From Flavobacteriaceae bacterium 3519-10 (lineage in GTDB: Bacteria; Bacteroidota; Bacteroidia; Flavobacteriales; Weeksellaceae), in contig CP001673.1 in the NCBI GenBank assembly GCA_000023725.1, positions 1,126,342-1,190,341 of the forward strand: a DNA stretch of 64,000 nt, in the 5' to 3' direction. The stretch's first letter is position 1, and every line of letters begins with the position of its first letter. The position numbers and the translations under genes were made by a program. Shown here in pieces: positions 7,907 through 15,523 of the stretch. Below the pieces are notes generated by a model that had not been told where the DNA came from, ran no database searches, and was given only the letters and a program-made list of their open reading frames with translations.

Positions 7907-9130
7907 ATGTTCAGCATGAGAAAAAAACACCCCCATAGCAGACCGGCAAAAAAATCCTTTCTGCGCACCATAGCCGGTAAACTCCACCTTTGGTTTGGTC
8001 TGTCCATCGGCCTGATCGTGTTCATTGTCAGTATCACAGGCGCCTTATATGTCTTTAAGGATGAAGTGCAGAACTGCCTTCGCAAAGACTACCTCTATCA
8101 CGCCGAGCCCGGTATAGAATCAAAAAAAATCCTGCCGCTGAGTGTGCTGGAACAAAAAGTAAATCAGCAGACCGGTGAGAAATATCCGCTGCACTGGGTT
8201 GATATCCCACTGGATAAGTCGAAAACCTATAAATTTTATTATTACGAGAATGATCCCGAAGCCTGGAATTATTTTGATGAGTTCGTTATTTATAAAACAG
8301 CGTATGTAAACCCTTTTACAGGCAAAGTTTTGTCGGTGCAGGACGAAAAGAACGGATTCTTCAATATCGTCAAGTTCATCCACTGGAGCTTTCTTCTGAA
8401 GTCGGAGTGGGGGAAATACGTGGTAGGAACTCCGGTTTTTATCTTCCTGCTGATGGTTATTACAGGCATTATCTTATGGTGGCCCAAGAACCGTAAAGCG
8501 CGCAAACAGCGGTTATGGTTCCAGTGGAAGAACATTAAAAGCTGGCGCCGCCGCAATTATGACCTGCACAGTATTGTCGGGTTTTACGCTTCGTTTCTTG
8601 CCGTGGTTGCGGCTGTGACAGGTCTTTTTTATTCATTTTTCTTCATGCAGGCCATTATGTACGTAGTTTTTTCCGGTGGTAATACAGAATATCCCGATTA
8701 CTCACATATCACAACCACCGCGCCCAAAGAAATGCGCAACGCCGGCACTCTTGATAAAATGGCGGCCAAAGTGGAGGAACTGTATCCTACGGCGTCTGCG
8801 TACAGCCTCGATTTCGGACATCCGCACATTGATGATCATGAGCATCCGAACTATGAAGTTTTCGTAAAGCAGCTCGATTATTCTTACCACATCAACCATC
8901 AGATCATCTTTGACGAAAATTCAGGTGAAATGCTGCAGAACAGGCCGCATAAAACCAAGGACTTTGGACAAAAATATGTGGCTGCAAATTACGATATTCA
9001 TGTCGGCGCCATATGGGGGATATGGGGAAAAATCCTGGCGTTTATTGTGAGTCTGGCGTGTGCCTCATTGCCGGTAACCGGTTTTTTGGTGTGGTATGGA
9101 AGGAAAGTTAAGGGCAGGGCGAAAGGGTGA
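7907..9130 (+). CDS. PepSY-associated TM-helix protein, probable iron reduction/uptake partner
   Basis: This 407-residue inner-membrane protein has four hydrophobic blocks: LHLWFGLSIGLIVFIVS near residue 30, VGTPVFIFLLMVITGIILW near 180, a double-length block near 225-260, and ILAFIVSLACASLPVTGF near 380. Large periplasmic stretches between them contain PepSY-like segments (FNIVKFIHWSFLL, with a conserved HW). Family members sit beside TonB siderophore receptors and some act as ferric-siderophore reductases. It follows the receptor by 60 bp and probably uses the same iron-responsive promoter. A second possible start lies three codons downstream at 7916. Confidence 0.88.
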   Translation: MFSMRKKHPHSRPAKKSFLRTIAGKLHLWFGLSIGLIVFIVSITGALYVFKDEVQNCLRKDYLYHAEPGIESKKILPLSVLEQKVNQQTGEKYPLHWVDIPLDKSKTYKFYYYENDPEAWNYFDEFVIYKTAYVNPFTGKVLSVQDEKNGFFNIVKFIHWSFLLKSEWGKYVVGTPVFIFLLMVITGIILWWPKNRKARKQRLWFQWKNIKSWRRRNYDLHSIVGFYASFLAVVAAVTGLFYSFFFMQAIMYVVFSGGNTEYPDYSHITTTAPKEMRNAGTLDKMAAKVEELYPTASAYSLDFGHPHIDDHEHPNYEVFVKQLDYSYHINHQIIFDENSGEMLQNRPHKTKDFGQKYVAANYDIHVGAIWGIWGKILAFIVSLACASLPVTGFLVWYGRKVKGRAKG

Positions 9131-9265
9131 GAGCGCACTTTGCGGTTAGAGCAGAAAGTACATCCGGGTATTACTTCAGTCGTGAGATGGTTCACTTTGT
9201 TGCACGCCGTTCAGAATAACCACGCAGGAGGCAATGATTGCATCGAATCTTCAATTCCAGAAAAA

Positions 9266-9289
9266 AGTCTCCCTTAATCAAGGGAGACT
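9266..9289 (-). terminator. Hairpin terminator for the minus-strand fragment
   Basis: AGTCTCCCTT (9266-9275) and AAGGGAGACT (9280-9289) form a perfect 10-bp stem with a 4-base loop. The plus strand has a run of A just upstream, so on the minus strand the stem is followed by a T run. It ends the broken minus-strand gene at 9338 and may also stop readthrough from the PepSY gene. Confidence 0.75.
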
Positions 9290-9337
9290 GTCTTTGGATC
9301 CCGGCCTTACAGGTATCCCAAATCTGTATATTCTGAA

Positions 9338-9790
9338 TCAATTAAAGGTAAACCAATACGTACCGTTATAGATGAGTACAACTCCTTTTGAAGTAGTGCC
9401 TCCCAATTCATTAAAAGTGGAATTTCCATAATTGAATCCGCCATCCCTGAAAAACTTGCCATTAGGATTAATTGAGGCCGCTACACTTTCAGAAAAAAAG
9501 TGAATTTGCAGGCCTACAGACGGATTTTGGGGAAGCAGCAAGCTATGGTTTCCTGTAATGTAAACAAATTGGCTGTTATTACTTAAAGTAGTTCCGCTGC
9601 TGCTTATAGTTACCACAGGCAAACAGGCCGGCTGCGGAGGGCGTTGCCCATTGTCCGTCCCACCTAAAATAAGTTGTGGAAGATGCAGTCCCACCTTCTG
9701 GACTTATTTTTGCGATTGTAACTGATGAATTTGCTATTTCTGCCGTCCCCACTGCCTTGGCCGAAATAATATTAACTCCTGTAGGTTTTA
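9338..9790 (-). pseudogene. Frameshifted C-terminal fragment of a tail-fibre-like surface protein
   Basis: Two overlapping minus-strand frames together give one coherent protein tail. The upstream frame reads SAKAVGTAEIANSSVTIAKI, then TTYFRWDGQWATPSA, and then becomes nonsensical. The other frame picks up with ACLPVVTISSSGTTL and continues through FVYITGNHSLLLPQN to the end NGTYWFTFN. The switch lies at about 9620-9650 and needs a one-base frameshift. The GTAEIANSSVTIAKISP motif is typical of phage tail-fibre/collar-like and adhesin-like proteins of Flavobacteriia. The 5' end is lost: upstream of about 9790 the frame runs into a dispersed noncoding repeat. This is a relic, with its own terminator still intact. 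Confidence 0.6.
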
Positions 9791-9828
9791 TTTTTCTTTT
9801 GACTGCGTCGAACCACTGCGTTAGGTTT

Positions 9829-10266
9829 GCCTTGATGCAAAAGAACCGTCCGCCGCGGCGGACAAGACTTGGATTTATTTGCGTCATCCTTCTTATTTTT
9901 TTATTGGATTCGGCGAACTCCTTCGTCGTTTTGCTAAAAGGTTTTAAGTTCTTTTTTCCTTGATGAAAAAAGAACCAAAAAAATCAAGACTTGTATCTTT
10001 TTGCTAAAATTTTAAATTATTTGCTAAAATTTCCAAAACTCGGGCGGATAGTAGATTGCTTTGTTGATTGATGATATTTGCCGCCACTCAAACAGTGGAA
10101 ATTTTTTAACGCAAATTATTTAAAATTTCTTCACGCAAAAATCTCCTAGGTCGCTAAAAATGCACGAGACAAGAATTATGAGCCAAGTGCTTTTGCTGCG
10201 CAAAAGAGATCCTTTGCGGGCTCAGGATGATAAATAGATAAGGGCCAGGGAAAAAGGAAAAGGAAA
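9829..10266. repeat. Dispersed hairpin repeat, copy A
   Basis: This noncoding stretch shares long blocks with 45052-45490 and 45630-46045. Blocks in order are a hairpin (GTTCTTTTTTC 9948-9958 and GAAAAAAGAAC 9965-9975), CAAGACTTG, TTTTTGCTAAAA, an ACTCGGGCGG block, GCCGCCACTC followed by CAGTGGAAATTTTTTAACGC, TTTCTTCACGCAAAAATCTC, GCGGGCTCAGGATGA, and a GGCCAGGGAAAAAGG tail. No protein is conserved among the copies. It fills most of the gap between 9791 and 10443. Confidence 0.7.
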
Positions 10267-10443
10267 AAGAATCAACAAATAATAACAGAACGATGAAAAC
10301 AAAATTTCTTAACGCAAATCTCCGAGGTCTGTTGTGTTTTAAATGCTTAATTCATCGTCTTTTCCTGTTTTGAAGTAAAGTGCTGAAGCGGGTGGAACGT
10401 ACGTTTACTATTTTTTCGAGATAATTATATTGTCTCTTAATTT

Positions 10444-10830
10444 TTATGCTACGATATTTTGTTTTCCTTTTTCCAGTTTGCGGTAATAGATAAAGGATAC
10501 AGCCAGAATTACCAAATAAACGAATGGCATCACCACTTGACTTGCGGGATCGCCTACGGCTATGTGGGCAACAGAGGCGGAAATAAGATTGATTGTAAAA
10601 CCTGCATACGCAAAATATTTAAACCCTTTTGGGACAAAAGGAAGCATTAAGGCTAATGACCCCAAAATCTTTGCTACTGCCAACTCAACCCTCAGATAAT
10701 CCGGAATGCCCAGGTGGGAAGAAAAACCTGCTTTTACTTCGGCATCTGTAAGATACATATAGGCCGAAAACAGCATAGACAGGCCAAAGATCCCGGTAGT
10801 AATCGCCATAATTATTTTTTGTTTTTTCAT
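10444..10830 (-). CDS. DoxX-family membrane protein
   Basis: This 128-residue protein has four predicted membrane helices and the DoxX-like pattern: a first helix IIMAITTGIFGLSMLFSAYMY, then GIPDYLRVELAVAKILGSLALM, KGFKYFAYAGFTINLISASVAHIA, and a last helix VVMPFVYLVILAVSFIYY before a basic tail. DoxX-like proteins are poorly characterised; some take part in thiol or quinone redox processes. The gene is divergent from an HxlR-type regulator. The 104-bp region between them has palindromes and a minus-strand -7 element TACCTTTG (10857-10864), so control by the HxlR protein is likely. Confidence 0.87.
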   Translation of the reverse strand: MKKQKIIMAITTGIFGLSMLFSAYMYLTDAEVKAGFSSHLGIPDYLRVELAVAKILGSLALMLPFVPKGFKYFAYAGFTINLISASVAHIAVGDPASQVVMPFVYLVILAVSFIYYRKLEKGKQNIVA

Positions 10831-10856
10831 CTTTTAAAATTTTATTAGTTGTGTAG

Positions 10857-10917
10857 CAAAGGTAGAATGCATTTGTATACTTTTGCAATTAAGTAACCAA
10901 AAGTTACTGTAACTTTG
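10857..10917. promoter_or_regulatory. Divergent doxX/hxlR promoters with nested palindromes
   Basis: AGTAAC-N5-GTTACT (10892-10908) and AAGTTAC-T-GTAACTT (10901-10915) are both perfect palindromes and overlap. TAACTTTG (10910-10917) is a perfect -7 element for the plus-strand regulator, and CAAAGGTA (10857-10864) is the minus-strand -7 for doxX. A further AAGTAACTT lies at 10926-10934, touching the regulator's start. The sites fit an HxlR-type dimer that represses its own promoter and doxX. Confidence 0.68.
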
Positions 10918-10934
10918 AGGTAACTAAGTAACTT

Positions 10935-11279
10935 ATGACAAAGAAGGCAACGACACACGAAGAATGCAAAACGCACATGAGGGCAGTTCACGATGCGCTG
11001 TATGTGCTGAACGGTAAATGGAAAATACCCATTGTTACCACCCTGTTTTTTCACGATAAAAGGCGGTTTTCAGATATTCTGAATGACGTGGAAGGCATAT
11101 CCAACAAAATGCTGAGCAAGGAACTGAAAGAGCTGGAGATCAACAAGTTCCTCAAAAGAACTGTACTGGACACTCAACCTGTAACGGTGGAATACGAACT
11201 TACGGAATACGGTCGGAAACTAGAGCCCGTAATTATTAACTTATCGGAATTTGGTATCGAACACCGAAAGAGATTATAA
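10935..11279 (+). CDS. HxlR-family winged-helix regulator
   Basis: The 114-residue protein has the compact HxlR fold: LNGKWKIPIVTTLFFHDKRRFSDI, then GISNKMLSKELKELEINKFL (recognition helix) and the wing VTVEYELTEYGRKLEPVI. HxlR proteins bind as dimers and usually control a divergent neighbouring gene, often answering to electrophiles or redox stress through cysteines. Here one Cys (in EECKTHMRA) lies at the N terminus, at the position used by redox-sensing relatives. The start codon lies 17 bases after a TAACTTTG -7 element, giving a very short leader. Palindromes in the promoter suggest autoregulation together with control of doxX. Confidence 0.9.
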   Translation: MTKKATTHEECKTHMRAVHDALYVLNGKWKIPIVTTLFFHDKRRFSDILNDVEGISNKMLSKELKELEINKFLKRTVLDTQPVTVEYELTEYGRKLEPVIINLSEFGIEHRKRL

Positions 11280-11510
11280 AACGTTGTTGTGTCTTTTGTG
11301 GGGGCGTCGTGCCTGCTGATAACCCGTATTTGGTTTTGGGGAAATAGTCAGAGCAGGTATTGTCCCTTTAGTCTCTGTTCATTTCATCATTATTATTTGA
11401 CAGTAGTATGAACAAATGCCTTTCGGAGCACAATCGTTGACAGGCAACCAATAGTTAAGGAACTGCTGAACTATCGTTGCATCGTAATGGGCAGCAGGGC
11501 TTTTTGCCCG

Positions 11511-12431
11511 TCAGTTAAACGCCTGTCTAAACTCTAAAGGGGTTTGATTCGTTTTTTGTTTAAATAATTTGCTGAATGATTGCGGGTATTCAAATCCGAA
11601 CTGAAAGGCGATCTCACCAACCGTGAGATTTGTTGTGATTAGCAAGTCTTTCGCTTTTTCTATTAAATGGTTGTGGATATGTTGCTGTGTATTTTGCCCG
11701 GTAAGATTTCGGAGCATATCGCTTAAATAGTCGGCAGAAATATTTAATTGATCCGAAAGATACTGAACACTTGGCAGTCCCGTATTTTGCAAACGGTCTT
11801 CCTCAAAGCATTCAGCTAATAATTCTTCTAATTTGATCAACAAACCGTTACCCGCTGTTCTTCTGGTAATAAACTGTCTGTTGTAATAGCGATTACAATA
11901 GTGAAGTAAAACTTCGATCTGCGAGACCATAACATCCTGGCTGAAATTATCGATAACAGAACGGTATTCGTTCTCAATGTTTTGCATGATGGCGATAACC
12001 GATTTTTCTTCGTCTTCAGAAAGGTGCAAGGCTTCATTTACAGCATAAGAAAAATAACCGTAATTCTTTATTGCTTTCCCCAACGGATAGTTTCTGATAA
12101 AATCGGGGTGGATGACCAACCAATAGCCCGACAGTTTCAAGTCTTCAACAATGTCGGTGGTAATGACCTGTTTTGGCGAAAAAAAGGTCATTACGCCTTC
12201 ATCAAAATCATAATATTGTTGGCCGTATTTCATTTTGCCGTCAAAGTTCTTTTTGATCGCAATACAGTAAAAATTATAAGAAACTGTACGCAGCATTTCA
12301 TCGTCAAAACATTTTATTTCCTCAAAACGGATAACACTTACGAGTGGATGTTTGGGTTTTGGCAATTCCAGTAACCGATGCAGGTCAGAAATCGAATGGA
12401 TGATATACGGTTTATGAACAGGTTCTTTCAT
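11511..12431 (-). CDS. AraC-family transcriptional regulator
   Basis: This 306-residue protein has an N-terminal cupin-like sensor region (about residues 20-180) and a C-terminal AraC double HTH: LSDQLNISADYLSDMLRNLTG as the first and VGEIAFQFGFEYPQSFSKLF followed by TPLEFRQ as the second. This arrangement is common beside SDR genes in Bacteroidota, where the regulator answers to an aldehyde, a ketone or stress. It lies 17 bp downstream of an SDR gene on the same strand, so the two are almost certainly cotranscribed. The ligand is unknown. No frameshift or truncation is visible. Confidence 0.92.
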   Translation of the reverse strand: MKEPVHKPYIIHSISDLHRLLELPKPKHPLVSVIRFEEIKCFDDEMLRTVSYNFYCIAIKKNFDGKMKYGQQYYDFDEGVMTFFSPKQVITTDIVEDLKLSGYWLVIHPDFIRNYPLGKAIKNYGYFSYAVNEALHLSEDEEKSVIAIMQNIENEYRSVIDNFSQDVMVSQIEVLLHYCNRYYNRQFITRRTAGNGLLIKLEELLAECFEEDRLQNTGLPSVQYLSDQLNISADYLSDMLRNLTGQNTQQHIHNHLIEKAKDLLITTNLTVGEIAFQFGFEYPQSFSKLFKQKTNQTPLEFRQAFN

Positions 12432-12448
12432 GATGCAATAATAAAATA

Positions 12449-13285
12449 TCAGTCGAAATTGGTTGATAAAGTTAAATGTTTCCAGGCTTCAAACTCCAGC
12501 ATTTCCTGCTCCCGCTGTTGTTTTACCAATTCAAACGTATCCGGTCCCAATAAGAGACGCAGTGGCGGAGTTTCCAGTTCAACGATCTCCGTTAAAATTT
12601 TTACCAGTTTTTCGGGGTCGCCTGTTTGTTGCCCGCTGAAATCGGTCCACATTTTTTCGGCTTTAGCTAAACCATACACCTCAATTTTATTTTCGGCAAA
12701 TGTCATTGAACCTTTGTCCATAAAACTGGTTCTGAACTGCCCGGGTGCCACTACGGTTACTTTTATTCCAAACGGGCTTACTTCCGCTGCCAATCCTTCG
12801 GAAAGTCCTATTACGGCAAACTTTGCAGCGTTATAACTCGTAGCATTTGCAAATCCTACATAACCCGCATTCGAAGCAATATTGATGATATGCCCGGATT
12901 GTTGCTGTCTTAAATACGGCATTGCATTCCTGATGATGTTCACGGTTCCGAAGAGGTTTACACCCACTGTTTTCCGAAATTCTTCATCCGTCATTTCTTC
13001 CATACTGCCTACCAAAGAATAGCCTGCATTATTGACAACAACATCAATTCTCCCGAATTTTTCGATGCATTGTTCAATTGCATTTTTTACTTCTTTGTCT
13101 GACGTAATATCCACTTTTAATGGCAGGAAAAGTTCCGGATTTTCCGGAACGGAAGTTTTAAGATCTTCAATATTCCTCGAAGTGGCAACTACTTTTTGAC
13201 CTTGTGATAATGCTAATTTTGTCAATGCCAGACCTAAACCTTTCGAGGCGCCTGTAATCAGCCATACTTTTTGATTGTTCATCAT
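12449..13285 (-). CDS. Short-chain dehydrogenase/reductase, operon with AraC regulator
   Basis: The protein of about 278 residues is a classical SDR: LITGASKGLGLALTK at the N terminus, NNAGYSLVGSMEE, INIASNAGYVG with the catalytic Ser, and YNAAKFAVIGL (Tyr-x3-Lys). A tandem ATG pair at 13285/13282 is the best start because it places the Rossmann strand at the usual distance. An in-frame Met 8 codons upstream would add a Lys-rich tail. It is the first gene of a two-gene unit with the AraC regulator 17 bp downstream. Upstream, GGATAC (13302-13307) and GTATCC (13336-13341) form a spaced inverted pair that could be a regulator site. Confidence 0.9.
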   Translation of the reverse strand: MMNNQKVWLITGASKGLGLALTKLALSQGQKVVATSRNIEDLKTSVPENPELFLPLKVDITSDKEVKNAIEQCIEKFGRIDVVVNNAGYSLVGSMEEMTDEEFRKTVGVNLFGTVNIIRNAMPYLRQQQSGHIINIASNAGYVGFANATSYNAAKFAVIGLSEGLAAEVSPFGIKVTVVAPGQFRTSFMDKGSMTFAENKIEVYGLAKAEKMWTDFSGQQTGDPEKLVKILTEIVELETPPLRLLLGPDTFELVKQQREQEMLEFEAWKHLTLSTNFD

Positions 13286-13491
13286 CTTATATTTTTTATT
13301 AGGATACAAAATTCCTCAAGTTTAACAAATAAAAAGTATCCAAAAACAGTATAATTGTATGCTGAACAAGATAAGATGGTTTTGTTGTCATAGAATGTGC
13401 AGCCGGGGTCACGTGGAGCAAACCGGAGGAGTGAGCGGTAATGGTTGCGAAAGCAGCCGTCGTGCGCAGCAATAATATAAAGAATAATTCC

Positions 13492-14091
13492 TTACGTTTT
13501 GGGCGCTGAAAACTCATGGGTCAGGCCGTCCAGAAACCGCAGGATAAATTCCTCTTCTTCCTGGGCGCTTACGGCCAGCAGGGTGGCGACCTGCGTATGT
13601 CCTAAAATAATAGCAAGATGGGACGCAACTTCATAAGCGGTCATTTTGTACCGAGCCACTTTTCGCGCGCTAATAATAAGAGTTATCTCCCAGGTGATCC
13701 TGTCCTTGGCGCACATGTTTAAATGGTTTTCCGTTTCGACGAGAAGGGCTGTCACGTGGACGCTGTCCTTGTACTCGACGGGAATATCCAGAAGGTTGAA
13801 GATGGTTGTGAGCCGTTTTTCATGGTTCAAATTGATCAGTGAATGATTCTTAAGTATGGTCTCAAGCTTGGGTGAACTCACCTGGCCCTCCGTCGAAGTG
13901 AACGATGTGTCGATCGCCACCTGCGCAAAATAGAGCTCTTTCAGCATATCATGCAGAAACAGCTGTAAAGTGCTTACGCACAGCGAATCGGCATTGTCGC
14001 CTGGTGCCATGTTAACCATAATAGTATTGTAAGTTCCTGTTTGACTGGCAAATGCTAAGTTTATAGCAGTTCTATTTAACATAATAACCAA
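13492..14091 (-). CDS. DUF892 (YciE/YciF-like) ferritin-fold protein
   Basis: The 199-residue protein begins its recognisable domain at about residue 40 with LQLFLHDMLKELYFAQVAI, the first helix of the DUF892 four-helix bundle. It continues with NHSLINLNHEKRLTTIFNLL and a last helix pair, ISARKVARYKMTAYEVASHL then LGHTQVATLLAVSAQEEEEF. YciE/YciF proteins are stress-induced and ferritin-like. In this copy the E-x-x-H type ligands are only partly kept (HEKR, ARYKMTAYE), so a working di-metal site is uncertain. The first 30 residues have no clear role and a downstream Met may be the true start. It is monocistronic in appearance. Confidence 0.78.
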   Translation of the reverse strand: MVIMLNRTAINLAFASQTGTYNTIMVNMAPGDNADSLCVSTLQLFLHDMLKELYFAQVAIDTSFTSTEGQVSSPKLETILKNHSLINLNHEKRLTTIFNLLDIPVEYKDSVHVTALLVETENHLNMCAKDRITWEITLIISARKVARYKMTAYEVASHLAIILGHTQVATLLAVSAQEEEEFILRFLDGLTHEFSAPKT

Positions 14092-14556
14092 TGCTGTGCC
14101 AAAAAATATAGGATTGAATTAAGTATTCACTTCCGTTTGCAGCGTGAACTGCGAAGCAGGCTGCCAACCGCCTTCGCAGTTGCCGGTAAAAAATTTACAT
14201 GTATCTGAGACGTTTTCAAGATTGCCAGGATTGGCGGACCTTTCTGGGATCACCGGTTTCGCCGCGCTTCGAAGACGGCGTATACATACGCCGGAAAACC
14301 GGCTTGTATACCGCGCGGTTAAGTCTTACGTTTAGGTATTGCCGAAGGCGTGGTCATGATGGGGCAGTACGTTCGTGCAGTTTCCGTCCCGATGAAGGGG
14401 TCAGTTGCTGACCCGCGTCTCCGGTCTGGTGTTCCGTCTCTGTTCTTTGTGAGGACCGGTTATGATCTCTTCTGGATACATGCTTATAGTGAATTTGTGT
14501 TTTAAGCAGGATGTACGGTCCGTTGAACTTCGACGTTATCTTCGTGCGTTTATGCA
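14092..14556. other. 465-bp gene-free region with strong inverted repeats
   Basis: No coding frame here looks real. The region carries AACTGCGAAG (14147-14156) with CTTCGCAGTT (14172-14181), a perfect 10-bp stem. It also carries a nested structure in which CCGGTTT (14253-14259) pairs with AAACCGG (14296-14302) around CGGCGTA-TACA-TACGCCG (14276-14293). It lies upstream of the DUF892 gene on the minus strand and could be its structured leader, a small RNA, or a decayed element. Confidence 0.4.
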
Positions 14557-14763
14557 CTAAGACGTATGGCAGGCCGGAGAGCAGGTTTTGCAACCGTTGG
14601 ATTTCTCATACGGTATTTTTGCCTCGCGTACGGCAGCGTCGCACGTGTAGAATTCTCCCAGGTACTTTCTGTTTTCAGAGGCTGGAAGATACCGGCAATC
14701 GGTCTGATGTACTTCATGATCGCAGTTCGACTGCTTATTTCTGTTTACGTAATACTTTTTCAT
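14557..14763 (-). CDS. Small cysteine-rich protein, CHTS-ending family
   Basis: This 68-residue protein starts MKKYYVNRNKQSNCDHEVH and ends GCKTCSPACHTS. Cysteine and histidine positions (CDHEVH, C-RYLP, C-DAAVREAK, CKTCSPACH) suggest a small zinc-binding or disulphide-stabilised fold. I recognise the pattern from conserved hypothetical proteins in diverse bacteria that share the NR-x-LG, AK-x-x-Y and C-terminal CHTS motifs. No function is established to my knowledge. It is convergent in position with nothing and lies between the DUF892 gene and a response regulator, apparently alone. The evenly spread motifs make a chance frame unlikely. Confidence 0.72.
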   Translation of the reverse strand: MKKYYVNRNKQSNCDHEVHQTDCRYLPASENRKYLGEFYTCDAAVREAKIPYEKSNGCKTCSPACHTS

Positions 14764-14858
14764 CAGATGTGTTTATTTGTGCAATTCAAAAGTACAGGCT
14801 TTTCCTCACAAGACCTTACGGAAAACCGTAATCAGCCACTTTTGTCAGTCTTTGTTTT

Positions 14859-15521
14859 TTATAACAGTCCAAGATCCTTGCACAACACGATCATCTCGAT
14901 ATTATTTTTTGCGTCGAGGGTTTCGCGCAAGTCATTCAGGCGTTTTTCGATGGCACTTCGGCTGTCCGGCCTGATGCCGTTTTCTTTAAAGTAATCTCCA
15001 ATTTCCTTCTGTTTCCATCCTTTAGCAATCAGCTTCAGCAGCTGTATATCGTAGGAACTCAGGTTCTGTGTGGTATTCCTTATTGAATTCAGGATCTGCT
15101 GGGGCATCACCTTTTCTCCGGCCATCACTTTTAACAGGGTGCTGCGCAGTTCCCTGCCGTCGTTCCTGCCTTTGCTTACGAAACCGTCCACCCCGTATTC
15201 CCTGAACAGTTCATCGATCACTGCCGCACGCTTTTCAATAGAAAATGCAATGATCTTTAAATTCGGCTGCAATGCCCGGGCGTCGCGGATCAGCTCCTGG
15301 CCGGATGTGAGGTGCTGTGTCCGGTGGTCACTTATAAAACCCAGGTCGGTAACAAGCACATCAAAAGGGTGGCCCGCTTTCAGCGCTTCAGCGATCAGTT
15401 TGTAGGCGTCGTCACAATAATTGGTGAATGCGTAATCGGTGATATTCAGCTCTTTTAAGGTGTTTATCACGCCAATATTTTCTATTTCGTGATCCTCGGC
15501 AATGAGAACTCTGGTATGCAT
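14859..15521 (-). CDS. LuxR/NarL-type response regulator
   Basis: The 220-residue protein has a receiver domain (VLIAEDHE acidic pair, VLVTDLGF with the phospho-accepting Asp, then FSIEK and FVSKG) and a C-terminal HTH region, LSSYDIQLLKLIAKGWKQKEI. The C-terminal domain resembles NarL-type HTH but has an insertion (KENGIRPDSRSAIEKRLNDL) where the recognition helix is expected. It starts 2 bp after the stop of a TPR histidine kinase, so the two form a two-component system. Output genes are not identifiable from this window. Confidence 0.9.
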   Translation of the reverse strand: MHTRVLIAEDHEIENIGVINTLKELNITDYAFTNYCDDAYKLIAEALKAGHPFDVLVTDLGFISDHRTQHLTSGQELIRDARALQPNLKIIAFSIEKRAAVIDELFREYGVDGFVSKGRNDGRELRSTLLKVMAGEKVMPQQILNSIRNTTQNLSSYDIQLLKLIAKGWKQKEIGDYFKENGIRPDSRSAIEKRLNDLRETLDAKNNIEMIVLCKDLGLL

Positions 15522-15523
15522 GC

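Noticed and set aside
9579-9887. Intact 102-residue minus-strand protein
   Set aside because: Its first third is repeat DNA and its last part is out of frame with the recognisable tail, so it is a composite of a relic and repeat.
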